Counted from the stretch's first letter, positions 18,734-27,688 are shown. The stretch is 64,000 nt of DNA from Oscillibacter valericigenes Sjm18-20 (GCA_000283575.1 AP012044.1:3968001-4032000), one strand, 5' to 3'. Notes: a model not told the origin generated them from the sequence alone. Made by a program: numbers and translations.

Positions 18734-19984
18734 TTAATCTGTCAGTAGAGAAGCCGACCGCGCTTTGAAGTAGTATAACTCCAGCGGTTCACCTTTAGCA
18801 TGACATTCAAATGCGTATTCTTTGCTGGCTGTTTCAAGCAGAGAACCAACTCTATGATATGAAATATAGTAGTTCTCCGCGTTATAGGCTTCTTTGCAAT
18901 ACGTAATGTTATAGAGGTGTGAACTTGATTCCGGATATTTGCAAATTAAATTCTTGCGGGAAGCGGAATTCTTGGAATAGCTAAGATAACTCCCCAAAAT
19001 TAAAACATCGGGTTTAAAAAATTGCTTAGCATCGGTAAGATAAGGATTGTGGTGATAAAGTTGATGCTCATTTTCACCAAAAAAGCTAATATGCAAATCA
19101 ACGCAATTCGGCTTTAATGGATAATTCATACTGGCATCCGAAATATAGAGAATATCACGATTCAAATTCAGTAATTCCAGCAGCCCTTTATACATCTCCA
19201 GCATTTCAGGAAATTTATCGATGATAATACAAAGGCATCCATTCTCAAGAAGGGGCAGATGATTGTACAGAAAAAAGTAACCGTTAATATTTGCCTCTAG
19301 AATTACTTTTCCATTTAAATCCCTTTTTTGCAGTTCGCTGGAAATGTAATCATAGCATTTTTGCACAGCTGTGGAGAAACCCTGTCCGACATTTCTGTAA
19401 AGACCGCGCCGCAAATCAGGACGATCATAGATATTCGTATAAAGATTGCCTGTCTTCACAATTCCGTTCTCAATTTTTGCATGATAACCGCAAGCACAAT
19501 TTAAAAAACCGGAAAAAATATATCTGCTGTTTAAATCGGCATTGCTAATTTCCAACTGTTTTCCACAATGAGGGCATGTTAACAGAGGTAACGCGGAGAT
19601 TGGAACACCAGTTTTTTGAGGCTCGCCGTGAGCACGGGTAGTCAAGTCCAGAACTTCCTGATCAATACACTTTATGGCATCCTTCAGCTTTTTGATTTGA
19701 CCGTGCAGTTCTTGCTTTTTATTGTTCATCATACGAAGACAGTCGTCAATTGTTTCAGGCTCAATCAGGTTTGAGAGGCGTTCCAGGGAAAGGTAATTTT
19801 GAATCTCCGTCAAATTAAATTGTTGCTGCTTCATTTTAATGATCTTATACAGATCCTGCAATTCCCGATCTGAGAAGTTATACTGTGCATCATTCTTTTC
19901 CGGTACCAGTAGGCCATTTTTAATATAATAGCGAATAGTATCCCGGGAGATTCCAGCGCGTTTTGCCAGTTCCCCAATTTTCAT
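18734..19984 (-). CDS. MerR regulator fused to zinc-ribbon and methyltransferase-like domain
   Basis: 416 residues, far longer than classical MerR proteins. Residues 1-70 are the winged helix-turn-helix (MKIGELAKRAGISRDTIRYY), followed by a dimer helix to about 120. Residues 135-170 hold two cysteine pairs (CPHCG, CACG), a zinc ribbon like that of RlmA-type methyltransferases. Residues 210-400 look like a Rossmann methyltransferase fold whose glycine loop is degenerate (ILEANINGYF), so it may sense a ligand rather than methylate. It overlaps eutH by 4 bases and should control the divergent promoters upstream of eutH. Confidence 0.85.
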   Translation of the reverse strand: MKIGELAKRAGISRDTIRYYIKNGLLVPEKNDAQYNFSDRELQDLYKIIKMKQQQFNLTEIQNYLSLERLSNLIEPETIDDCLRMMNNKKQELHGQIKKLKDAIKCIDQEVLDLTTRAHGEPQKTGVPISALPLLTCPHCGKQLEISNADLNSRYIFSGFLNCACGYHAKIENGIVKTGNLYTNIYDRPDLRRGLYRNVGQGFSTAVQKCYDYISSELQKRDLNGKVILEANINGYFFLYNHLPLLENGCLCIIIDKFPEMLEMYKGLLELLNLNRDILYISDASMNYPLKPNCVDLHISFFGENEHQLYHHNPYLTDAKQFFKPDVLILGSYLSYSKNSASRKNLICKYPESSSHLYNITYCKEAYNAENYYISYHRVGSLLETASKEYAFECHAKGEPLELYYFKARSASLLTD

Positions 19985-21090
19985 GTACTTTTCCTTTCCG
20001 CTTTAAAGCAGCAATTATAAAGGCCAAGCGCAAGCAAACAGGCAAGAACACCTCCTATAAGCTTGGAGATTAAAACGGGAAGCACAAGGGCAGGTGCTTG
20101 CTGCGATGTAAATGCCAGATGATCACCGAAAATGCAACTTGCAGATCCCCAAAACGCCAAATTAAGCATGACGCCCTTTTCATCCATTTCAGGAAGAAGT
20201 GGGTAACTCACCAGCATATTCAAGGTGCAGAGAATTAATCCTTTTACAGAGACTTCGTTGATACATAACGAACTTCCAATCTTTTGCAGTTGATTTTTAA
20301 AAATACACTGTACGATGGCCATTAGGGGGTAAGCTCCCGCCAGAAAAATAGCAATGCCCCCCACGATTGGATAAATATCAGGCAGCGTTTCCAGACCACT
20401 CAATATTTTCACGCCTGTCAGTTCTTGACAGGCAGCAATGGTCAAAGCAACTACAGACAGCGCTGTCATAAATTTCCCGAGAAGAACCACTATCAAAACA
20501 GTCACGCGTTCTGCAAAGAGTAATAAAAGGCAGAGTAAAACCGACAGAGCGATCAGGGGCAAGGTGTTGAACAATACGGCATCAAGCTGGAAGCCGGCGA
20601 CGGCAGCTCCTGCTATGCAGGATATCGGCATTGTTACAATCCCACAAGCAATTCCGTATGCTGCGTACTTTTTCTGTGCCGGCGTAATCGTGGACATCGA
20701 AAGGCCCACCGTATACATAACCGTCGTTCCCATTTCTGCGGACACAATATAAGCATTATACAGGCCAATTTGTTTATCCTGAGCCAACTGTATTGCCAAG
20801 GAAGCACCGCCGGAATCATTTGCGAAAAAAAGGCCCGCAAGGACAGAAGGATCCAAACCCGTCATATGGCACAATGGGGTCACTATGGGGGTAAGCAGTT
20901 TGGCACAGACGGGAGCAATTGCAAGATAGCCTGACATACACAGCAATAAAGTTCCGGCGGCACGAATGCCTTTGTCAAATTCTTCTCCAAGGTGAAATTT
21001 GTTTCCCAAAAGGGAATCCATGGCGCCTACAGATAGACAAACTGCGATTATGGCTTGAATGATGTGATATGCTACCATTGCTTTTACCAT
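19981..21090 (-). CDS. eutH: EutH-family ethanolamine transporter
   Basis: 369 residues, about ten membrane helices, with EutH signatures LFFANDSGGASLA and FGDHLAFTSQQAP. EutH moves ethanolamine across the membrane in eut operons, but no eut catabolic or microcompartment gene is nearby. Instead it is coupled (ATGA) to the MerR fusion gene and divergent from an AGCS symporter and two gamma-glutamyl hydrolases. Export of a released amine is one possible role. Confidence 0.9.
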   Translation of the reverse strand: MVKAMVAYHIIQAIIAVCLSVGAMDSLLGNKFHLGEEFDKGIRAAGTLLLCMSGYLAIAPVCAKLLTPIVTPLCHMTGLDPSVLAGLFFANDSGGASLAIQLAQDKQIGLYNAYIVSAEMGTTVMYTVGLSMSTITPAQKKYAAYGIACGIVTMPISCIAGAAVAGFQLDAVLFNTLPLIALSVLLCLLLLFAERVTVLIVVLLGKFMTALSVVALTIAACQELTGVKILSGLETLPDIYPIVGGIAIFLAGAYPLMAIVQCIFKNQLQKIGSSLCINEVSVKGLILCTLNMLVSYPLLPEMDEKGVMLNLAFWGSASCIFGDHLAFTSQQAPALVLPVLISKLIGGVLACLLALGLYNCCFKAERKST

Positions 21091-21149
21091 GCCGGTGATT
21101 GAAAAACGCGGCTACCTTTAAATCATATAATGACCTGACATTATATAAT

Positions 21150-21180
21150 TTAATACTACATTGCGTATGGTAGATGTCAA
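21150..21180 (-). promoter_or_regulatory. eutH promoter with 19-bp MerR-type spacer
   Basis: Reverse strand TTGACA, exactly 19 bases, TATTAA. The spacer contains the imperfect dyad CTACCATACGCAATGTAG. Over-long spacers with a dyad are the hallmark of MerR-activated promoters. Confidence 0.75.
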
Positions 21181-21203
21181 GTATTCCATTGATCAATTTA
21201 TTA

Positions 21204-21233
21204 CAGAAACGTGGAGTCAACTCCACGTTTCTG
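21204..21233. repeat. Perfect 13-bp inverted repeat between divergent promoters
   Basis: CAGAAACGTGGAG, four bases, CTCCACGTTTCTG. It lies midway between the two divergent promoters. There is no T-run, so an operator or leader structure is more likely than a terminator. Confidence 0.7.
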
Positions 21234-21256
21234 CCCAAATTATGCAATATAAACCG

Positions 21257-21287
21257 TTGACATGGATTCCTCTTAATACACTACACT
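21257..21287 (+). promoter_or_regulatory. AGCS-hydrolase operon promoter with 19-bp spacer
   Basis: TTGACA at 21257, 19-base spacer, TACACT at 21282. An overlapping second TACACT starts at 21277. It matches the geometry of the opposite promoter and suggests joint control by the MerR fusion protein. Confidence 0.65.
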
Positions 21288-21365
21288 AGCCTCACATCAC
21301 GAAAGTTCCCGGCTTACTTAGCGCATATCTTTTTAGGAAACAAAAGATTTTGAAAGGGAGGCATT

Positions 21366-22769
21366 ATGGTGTTTATTTTAAGAGGGATTTTGGCATTTAC
21401 AAACTGGGTTTGGGGGATTCCAATGCTGATCTGGCTCGTCGGGGGAGGAATTATTCTAACGTTTCGTCTTAACTTCATCCAATTCAGAAAGCTGGGCTTT
21501 ATTTTAAAGCATACCATCGGGAAATCTTTTTCAGCGAAAGGTGAAAAAAATGTTATCAGTGGATTTAAAGCTGTAACCGGCGCCCTTGCCTCGACATTGG
21601 GGGCTGGCAACATTGTGGGAACCGCCATGGCAATTGCCTACGGCGGACCCGGCGGCGTATTTTGGCTCTGGTTGACCGGCTTGGTCGCCTGCGCGATCAA
21701 ATATAGTGAAGTCACTCTGGCAATGAAATACCGCCACAAAGATAAACATGGAAACTGGGAAGGCGGCCCGCAGTACTATTTAAGCGAATGCACCGGTCAG
21801 AAATGGTTGGGTGTCGCATACGCAATTAGTTGTGCATTCTGTTTATTCCTGGCAGCCTCCGCGCAAGTCGGGGCCGGCGTTGACAACATGGTTGCCTTGG
21901 GTGCCCCCCGCACGATCACGACCGCTGTTGAAATTATAATCATTGCTGCAATTGTGCTCGGCGGCTTAAAAAGGTTCTTGGACGTCAGTGAAAAAGTGGT
22001 CCCGCTCATGAGTGTCCTGTATATCCTTGGCGGTCTGGTTGTCATATTTATGAATATTCAAAATCTACCCGCCGTTTTGTATTCCATCTTCCGGTACGCA
22101 TTTACCGGCCGTGCTGCCTTTGGCGGATTTGCCGGTGCAACGATTACAATGTGCATTCGCTGGGGCGTTTGCCGTGGTATCTATTCAAATGATGCCGGTA
22201 CCGGCTGTACGACCATCGCCCATACAGCTACAGACGAGCCCAATCATCCGGTCCAACAGGGTATGTGGGGAGTTTTTGAGGTTTTCTTTGATACTATTAT
22301 TGTTTGTTCGATTACCTGCCTGAGCATTCTGTGTACGGGAGTCTGGGAAACAGATGGAGTACCCGCCACTTTAACGGCAACTGCATTTTCAAACAGCTTG
22401 GGTTCCATTGGTGGCTATTTGGTGACCGTCAGTCTGGTTTTGTTTACCTTTACAACCGCCTGTGCCCAAGTGGAATTTGGCTCCAGTCAGCTGAAAAAAC
22501 TGTTAGGGGAAAAGGCCTATTTCCCCAGCAAGGTTGTCTACCTCGTTGTTCTGTTTGCTGGCGGAATTATTGGGATTGATGCTTTGATCAGTTATGTGGA
22601 TTTTGGCTCTTTCCTGATCATCTTTTTCAATATGATTGGCGTTTACTGGTGCCACAAACAAGTGGTGGAACTGACAAAAGAATATTTTGCAGATACGAAA
22701 AAGTGGGAATCAGAGAAATGGCCTGCATGGGTTGAGGAAGAAGAAAAGTATTTAAACCCAGGCAAATAA
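21366..22769 (+). CDS. AGCS-family sodium symporter of the gamma-glutamyl cluster
   Basis: 467 residues, AGCS family, a distant paralogue of the symporter at 16.8 kb. Signatures are VISGFKAVTGALASTLGAGN and GVCRGIYSNDAGTGCT. The C-terminal tail is charged and cytoplasmic. It is followed 23 bases later by two PuuD-like hydrolases, so it most likely imports a glutamine-like gamma-glutamyl compound. Substrate is inferred from context only. The ATG follows GAAAGGGAGG. Confidence 0.9.
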   Translation: MVFILRGILAFTNWVWGIPMLIWLVGGGIILTFRLNFIQFRKLGFILKHTIGKSFSAKGEKNVISGFKAVTGALASTLGAGNIVGTAMAIAYGGPGGVFWLWLTGLVACAIKYSEVTLAMKYRHKDKHGNWEGGPQYYLSECTGQKWLGVAYAISCAFCLFLAASAQVGAGVDNMVALGAPRTITTAVEIIIIAAIVLGGLKRFLDVSEKVVPLMSVLYILGGLVVIFMNIQNLPAVLYSIFRYAFTGRAAFGGFAGATITMCIRWGVCRGIYSNDAGTGCTTIAHTATDEPNHPVQQGMWGVFEVFFDTIIVCSITCLSILCTGVWETDGVPATLTATAFSNSLGSIGGYLVTVSLVLFTFTTACAQVEFGSSQLKKLLGEKAYFPSKVVYLVVLFAGGIIGIDALISYVDFGSFLIIFFNMIGVYWCHKQVVELTKEYFADTKKWESEKWPAWVEEEEKYLNPGK

Positions 22770-22792
22770 ATATTTAGGAGAGACGGAACCCT

Positions 22793-23542
22793 ATGAAACC
22801 GATTATTGGAATCACGGCAAACTACAGTTACGATGGTGCTGGAGAATGTGCAGATGGAATTGGGACGAAGGGGCAGGAATGGCAGCTCCTGGCGGATGAT
22901 TATATTTGCGCCATATGCCGTGCCGGCGGGCTCCCTGTGATCTTGCCCATTATGGATGATATGGAGGACGTCAAGCAAATGCTCACGGGCGTTGACGGAG
23001 TTCTTTTTTCCGGCGGGCATGACGTTCAGCCCAGTTATTTTCAAGAACTTCCCACCGGTAAATGTGGTGGAATGGTACCTCGGCGCGACTTTCAGGAAGA
23101 CTTCATGGTCAAATATCTTCTTTCGGAAACAAACAAGCCCATACTTGGAATCTGCCGGGGCACTCAAATCGTAAATGCTTCTTTGGGAGGAACACTCTAT
23201 CAGCATCTTCCGGATGCGGGATTCAATATTCATACGCTGGTGCAATACCCACGCAATGCACAAAGTCATAATATCCTGATCGAATCGGATAGTATACTGG
23301 CAGACGTGACAGGCACAAAATGTCTGGGAGTAAATTCTTTCCATCATATGGCCGTAAAAAAAGTGGCGGCTTGCCTGCGCACGGTAGCAAAATCAGAAGA
23401 CGGAGTAATCGAGGCGCTGGAATTGAAGGATCCAGATAGGCGCTTTTTCCTGTGTGTTCAGTGGCACCCGGAAATGATGTCGGCTACAAATCCCGTACAA
23501 CAGGGCATCATTTCAGCTTTCGTCGAGAGTTGCAAAAAATGA
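22793..23542 (+). CDS. PuuD-like gamma-glutamyl amide hydrolase 1
   Basis: Peptidase C26 family, class I glutamine-amidotransferase fold, 249 residues. Nucleophile cysteine in LGICRGTQ (about residue 121), His/Glu of the triad in VQWHPEMM near the end, and N-terminal PIIGITANY. PuuD cleaves gamma-glutamyl-GABA. The amine released here is unknown. It is followed after 28 bases by a paralogue. Confidence 0.9.
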   Translation: MKPIIGITANYSYDGAGECADGIGTKGQEWQLLADDYICAICRAGGLPVILPIMDDMEDVKQMLTGVDGVLFSGGHDVQPSYFQELPTGKCGGMVPRRDFQEDFMVKYLLSETNKPILGICRGTQIVNASLGGTLYQHLPDAGFNIHTLVQYPRNAQSHNILIESDSILADVTGTKCLGVNSFHHMAVKKVAACLRTVAKSEDGVIEALELKDPDRRFFLCVQWHPEMMSATNPVQQGIISAFVESCKK

Positions 23543-23570
23543 TATACATTTCGCAAAGGAGAATTATAGC

Positions 23571-24308
23571 ATGAGACCCTTAATCGGGATTACCTGTAAT
23601 TATGATTACCGTGATACGGTTGGGACTGCTTCCAGCATGGGTACGGTCGGTCAGGATTGGAACTTTCTGGCTCAGGACTATGTCAATGCAATTGAAAAAG
23701 CAAGTGGCACGCCACTTCTAATTCCCATGTATCGGAATTTTGAAGATGTTAAACCGCTCTTGGACAAACTGGACGGTATTTTGATTTCCGGGGGACATGA
23801 TGTTGGCCCGGAGAATTATAATCAACGTGCAAAGCATTGCGGTACGGTTATGCCCATGCGCGATGCGCAGGATCTTGCAATCAGCAGATATGTGGCTCAC
23901 CATACAGAGAAGTCTTTGCTTGGAATTTGCCGGGGTATTCAAATTTTGAATGTTGCTTTTGGCGGTACCTTGTATCAGGATGTGGAAAGCGACGGTGGAT
24001 TTGAACATCATTTTGGAGATATATACCCTCGCAACTATCCTTGGCATTTTGTCCAACTTAAGTCTGGCTCCGTTTTGGAAACTGTGTTTGAGAAGGAGCA
24101 GATTTGTGTAAACTCCTACCATCATCAGGCTGTCTGTACGCCGGGAAAAAATGTGATCATAACTGCAACTTCTACGGAAGGCGTTCCTGAAGGTATTGAG
24201 CTGGCAGAAAAAAAATTCGTTGTTGGAGTACAGTGGCATCCCGAAATGATGTTTGATTCAGAAGAACAATTGAAGTTGTTTAGTGCTTTTATAGATAGCT
24301 GCAGATAA
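23571..24308 (+). CDS. PuuD-like gamma-glutamyl amide hydrolase 2
   Basis: Paralogue of the preceding gene, 245 residues, same fold and catalytic residues (LGICRGIQ, VQWHPEMM). The two enzymes differ around the substrate loops, suggesting two related gamma-glutamyl substrates or a heteromer. The ribosome site AAAGGAG precedes the ATG. Last gene of the operon before a strong terminator. Confidence 0.9.
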   Translation: MRPLIGITCNYDYRDTVGTASSMGTVGQDWNFLAQDYVNAIEKASGTPLLIPMYRNFEDVKPLLDKLDGILISGGHDVGPENYNQRAKHCGTVMPMRDAQDLAISRYVAHHTEKSLLGICRGIQILNVAFGGTLYQDVESDGGFEHHFGDIYPRNYPWHFVQLKSGSVLETVFEKEQICVNSYHHQAVCTPGKNVIITATSTEGVPEGIELAEKKFVVGVQWHPEMMFDSEEQLKLFSAFIDSCR

Positions 24309-24408
24309 TCACGAAATGTGGACTTTAATGGCGGAGCCCGTCAAAGCAACTTATTATCTGTTTTACGGATCAGATATAACCACCATGCGCAAAAAGTACA
24401 TAAATTAT

Positions 24409-24450
24409 AAAAGGCGCGCTGCAAAATGTTATTTTGCAGCGCGCCTTTTT
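24409..24450 (+). terminator. Terminator of the AGCS-hydrolase operon
   Basis: Perfect hairpin with 19-base arms around GTT (AAAAGGCGCGCTGCAAAAT and its complement), ending in T residues. Confidence 0.92.
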
Positions 24451-24465
24451 ATTGAAAAGTCAGCA

Positions 24466-24717
24466 AAAATGACTTTATTCAAAACATTAAATACATGTTC
24501 TCCTGAATTTGGCCGTGGCCTGTATCTGAAATGCCATGGAAAGAGTTATAATAAGGGACTGGGTGACAAGGCGAAACCAATCCGCCACGATTTTCTGTGC
24601 GCCGCCGTTGATTCTCCTTTGAAAGAAAAGCCCGCTGATTTGGAAGTGCTTTTGAAACTACTGGCCGACGACAGATATGAAATCAAGCAGAGAAAAAAAG
24701 CCGCCCGCAAAAGATAA
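24466..24717 (+). pseudogene. Relaxase C-terminal fragment
   Basis: An open frame just after the terminator ends with KEKPADLEVLLKLLADDRYEIKQRKK, similar in wording to a segment of clostridial MobA/VirD2-type relaxases (RPKDFEAFLRLM..GYEIKRGK). The catalytic N-terminus is absent, so this is a remnant of an older mobile element. It shares a frame with sequence over the terminator by chance. Confidence 0.5.
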
Positions 24718-24793
24718 GAGCAAGCCCGTTCTTGAACTGCCCCCCAATTGTTAGGCAGTATGAAATACTGAATAACAATTGGGGGGCTTTTCT

Positions 24794-25141
24794 ATGCCAA
24801 GGGGGATACCGAACAAGGGATACACGGCAGAATTTAAGCAAGAAGTGATTGAAACCATGCAGCGAGAGCATTTGAATTATGTAGAAACGGGCGAACGGTT
24901 TCAGATTAGGCACAAAAGGGTTCAGGATTGGGAACGCATTTTCTTAACCTACGGGACAGAGGGTTTTTGCATGGAATGCCGTGGACGCGGAGGTAAAGGT
25001 CAACCCGCAAAACTGCCGGAGAACGTAGAGGAAGACTTACTTGCGGAAGTACAGCGTCTTAGGGCGGAGAATGCATACTTAAAAAACTTGCAGGCCTTGG
25101 TTTTGAAAGACGAGCGGCGCCAGCACAAAAAGCGTTGGTGA
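24794..25141 (+). CDS. IS3-family transposase OrfA
   Basis: 115 residues. Helix-turn-helix region with FKQEVIETMQREHLNY, a second helix pair with RVQDWERIF, and a C-terminal leucine-zipper-like coil (LLAEVQRLRAENAYLKNL) typical of OrfA. It appears intact, but its partner orfB is deleted. Confidence 0.82.
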   Translation: MPRGIPNKGYTAEFKQEVIETMQREHLNYVETGERFQIRHKRVQDWERIFLTYGTEGFCMECRGRGGKGQPAKLPENVEEDLLAEVQRLRAENAYLKNLQALVLKDERRQHKKRW

Positions 25142-25422
25142 TTCAAGGACTGAGGCAAACATTTTCGCTGGATATTCTTCTTGAAATGGGTAAAATTGCG
25201 TCAAACTTGCTGAACCGGAACTTTCTGGATAACGCCGTAATTGAAAATTTCTTTGGTCTGCTTAAAAGCAAACTTTTTTATTTGCAAGAGTTCGTCTCAA
25301 TAAAGCACTTCAAGCGAGGGCTGGTTGACTATCTTGATTATTACAACAACTGCCGCAGCAAGGCAAAGTTAAAGGGCCTGCCGCCTGCTATTTACAGGCA
25401 ACAAGCCCTCTTAACCGTTTGA
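25135..25422 (+). pseudogene. IS3-family OrfB with large internal deletion
   Basis: About 95 residues instead of roughly 280. The N-terminal LRQTFSLDILLEM is joined in frame to the C-terminal end (NAVIENFFGLLKSKLF, PPAIYRQQAL). The first two acidic residues of the DDE triad are lost, so it is inactive. Confidence 0.82.
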
Positions 25423-25452
25423 CAAAATATTTGTCTAACTTTTCGGGGTAAA

Positions 25453-25948
25453 TTCAGCTTTATACGGCTTTCTTTTTTCGGCAGCGAATACACCGGAGCG
25501 GATTTATGGCTGTTCTCGCCGGAGAAAAGGCGGACGGAGGGCAAAAGGCAGATGGAGGATACATGCGACCTTTCCACGCTTAAAGCACGGCTTACCTGAC
25601 GGGCTGAATATGGGCTGCAGGTCAGCGGCATTGAAATCGGGCTGGACGATTACAAGTCGCAGAATACTATGTGCGGCGCCAAACTGCTACAAGAATCTGA
25701 TAGAAATAGCAAAATCAAAAATTGCAAAAGGAACCTACTGGTTCTGCTCCGTGCCACGCGGCGCCTGTGGCGGATATAGGGGTTGTTGCGCTTTTTTGAG
25801 AAAAGGCAAAGGAGGTGGAAGCTTAAATCATCTCGACCAACAGTCATATCGGACTTTTCCAGACATTTTAACGCTACAATACGTCTGCTATAAAGACGGA
25901 CTGTTATCAGCATTTCCCTGGATGGATGAATAAATGATTAAGATAAAG
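25453..25948. other. Gene-poor remnant region
   Basis: About 500 bases without a credible gene. Broken frames resemble pieces of mobile-element proteins but none can be named. Confidence 0.5.
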
Positions 25949-25984
25949 AAAAGCCACTCGCCCTGTAAGGACGAGTGGCTTTAG
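25949..25984 (-). terminator. Terminator of the tRNA operon
   Basis: Inverted repeat AAGCCACTCG / CGAGTGGCTT, with TTTTCTTT following on the reverse strand, about 85 bases after tRNA-Lys. Confidence 0.8.
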
Positions 25985-26067
25985 CTTACCCGTTACTCGC
26001 GGCTTATCACACAGCCGAAAAGACCGTTGACAAAAACAAACCGTATGTGTTCAGATAAGTCTCCTGT

Positions 26068-26143
26068 TGGTGACCCGGCGGGGATTCGAACCCCGGACCC
26101 ACTGCTTAAAAGGCAGTTGCTCTGCCGACTGAGCTACCGGATC
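26068..26143 (-). tRNA. tRNA-Lys(TTT)
   Basis: Complete cloverleaf with acceptor GATCCGG / CCGGGTC, anticodon loop CTTTTAA, T loop GGTTCGAATCC and encoded CCA. Last of five co-directional tRNAs. Confidence 0.97.
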
Positions 26144-26183
26144 ATGCTGTGATTCAAAGAAGAACATCACAAAGCGAAAAAGT

Positions 26184-26258
26184 TGGCTGGGACGGCTGGA
26201 CTCGAACCAGCGGATGAGGGAGTCAAAGTCCCTTGCCTTACCACTTGGCTACGCCCCA
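26184..26258 (-). tRNA. tRNA-Gln(TTG)
   Basis: Acceptor TGGGGCG / CGTCCCA, anticodon loop CTTTGAC, encoded CCA. Confidence 0.97.
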
Positions 26259-26314
26259 AGATGGAAGCGAAAACAAAGGGGAATCGGGGCAACCCCGATC
26301 CCCTCCGCTCATTC

Positions 26315-26390
26315 TGGGGTGGGTGATGGGACTCGAACCCACGACAGCCGGAACCACAATCCGGTGCTCTACCAATTGAACTACACCCAC
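26315..26390 (-). tRNA. tRNA-His(GTG)
   Basis: Acceptor GTGGGTG / CACCCAC with C73 discriminator and a G available at position -1 (26391), anticodon loop TTGTGGT, encoded CCA. Confidence 0.97.
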
Positions 26391-26443
26391 CACATATTGA
26401 TTAATCCGCACGGTCTGTACTGATGATTGACCCATAAGGGAAC

Positions 26444-26520
26444 TGGTACGCCAGAAGGGATTTGAACCCCTGGCCTACTGCTTAGAAGGCAGTTGCTCTA
26501 TCCACCTGAGCTACTGGCGC
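26444..26520 (-). tRNA. tRNA-Arg(TCT)
   Basis: Acceptor GCGCCAG / CTGGCGT, anticodon loop CTTCTAA, encoded CCA. Confidence 0.97.
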
Positions 26521-26527
26521 ATGTTGT

Positions 26528-26602
26528 TGGAGCAGGTGACGAGAATCGAACTCGCATCCCCAGCTTGGAAGGCTGGTGCCCTGACCATTGTGCTACACCT
26601 GC
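26528..26602 (-). tRNA. tRNA-Gly(TCC)
   Basis: Acceptor GCAGGTG / CACCTGC, anticodon loop CTTCCAA, encoded CCA. First tRNA of the operon. Confidence 0.97.
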
Positions 26603-26633
26603 GCGAGCCCTCCATGGAAACGTCAGCTAAAGT

Positions 26634-26662
26634 ATAATAGCATGAAATACAGTCTCTGTCAA
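26634..26662 (-). promoter_or_regulatory. tRNA operon promoter
   Basis: Reverse strand TTGACA, 17-base spacer, TATTAT, about 30 bases before tRNA-Gly. Confidence 0.88.
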
Positions 26663-26828
26663 GAAAAAAGATATCGTTTTATATATTCCACGGAGAGGTG
26701 GACAAAGTTTAATTGCGAGATTACAATGACAAGTAAGAGTTGGATTCAAAAAAGTCCCAAATTGGGTTGTGGAAAAAGCGTTGTTTGAGACGGGGGTGAC
26801 GGTATTGGAAGAAAAACAATTTGAAAAG

Positions 26829-27342
26829 CTATTGGCGCAGGCGGGCGGCCTCAAAATCGGCGTAGGTCAGGTCTTCCCTGTGTGCAATGTAGTCAATCTG
26901 CCCCTCACGGTAAAGCCGTTCCAAAAGCGTCCAGTTGTGTGGACATCGTAACCACCATGATGCTCTTCCGGTTCTTAACGTAACCAGGCTCCAAAGCCTC
27001 TAGAACCTCAATCGCAGTCATAAAGTGATAGTAATTATAATCGGGCTCCACCGCTGAATTGACTAACAACCTCGCATCCTCAATGGCAGTCAGCGCATCT
27101 TTGAAATCGGCCAGGCTGTGCCCGGCAAACTCCTTGACCGTATCAACATAGAGGGGATTTGTGACGCCGACTTCCTGTGCCAGTTCAATCATTTTGTCAA
27201 AAGCCCTATGTTCGCCGGGTTCTTCGAGGAAATCATAGCCGCCGGAGATGAAATACCCCCGATATTTTGCCTCAATGGTTAACGCTCTCATGACGGCCGG
27301 ACTATGAGCGTATGCAAAGGGCCTCACTTTATTATCTCCCAT
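26829..27342 (-). pseudogene. Frameshifted hypothetical gene
   Basis: Starts MGDNKVRPFAYAHSP after GAGGAGG. The first frame runs to about 26940, where it meets a stop. Continuation in another frame reads LLERLYREGQIDYIAHREDL and ends at 26829. Both parts look coding, so a single frameshift has split one gene of about 170 residues. I do not recognise the family. It sits between the tRNA operon and an IS3 remnant. Confidence 0.5.
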
Positions 27343-27359
27343 TGGCAACTCCTCCTCTG

Positions 27360-27677
27360 TCATGCCTTCTGCGCAGCCAAGTCTGCTTTTGTCAGACTGC
27401 TGGGGTGACAAGGAGCGCCATGGAGCAGGCCTCCACGCTTCATGGCCCGACGCACGCTGCTTCGGCTTTCCCGGATACCATGCTGTGTAAGCGCCAGAAG
27501 GATTCGGCCAACACCATAATTGTCATTGTCCGGGTTTTCATTATAAATCTCCTGCCACGGTTTTGGCTTGCCAGCCGACTGCAAAGAGCGGTAGTACCCG
27601 GATTCACTGACTTTCACAACCCGACACATGGTATGAATGCAGAACCGCTCACGGCGCAGCGTGATGTACTCATACAA
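27360..27677 (-). pseudogene. IS3 OrfB N-terminal fragment
   Basis: About 105 residues with the HTH_21-like segment (CRVVKVSESGYYRSL, YGVGRILLALTQHGI) preceding the integrase core. The DDE core is absent. Confidence 0.78.
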
Positions 27678-27688
27678 CCGCTCCGGCT

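Larger units (their letters stand above)
24733..25452 (+). mobile_element. Decayed IS3-family insertion sequence
   Basis: orfA plus an internally deleted orfB between degenerate ends. Left end near CTGCCCCCCAATTGTTAGG, right end near TTTGTCTAACTTTTCGGGGTA. A 14-base inverted repeat (CCCCCCAATTGTTA, 24740-24786) forms a hairpin before orfA. It cannot move by itself. Confidence 0.75.

Noticed and set aside
24740-24786. Operon terminator at the long CCCCCCAATTG inverted repeat
   Set aside because: It overlaps the left end of the IS3 remnant and precedes orfA, so it is more likely an element-end structure; the true terminator is at 24409-24450.
25610-25933. 107-codon forward frame before the tRNA operon
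   Set aside because: No ribosome site, mixed composition, part of a decayed region.
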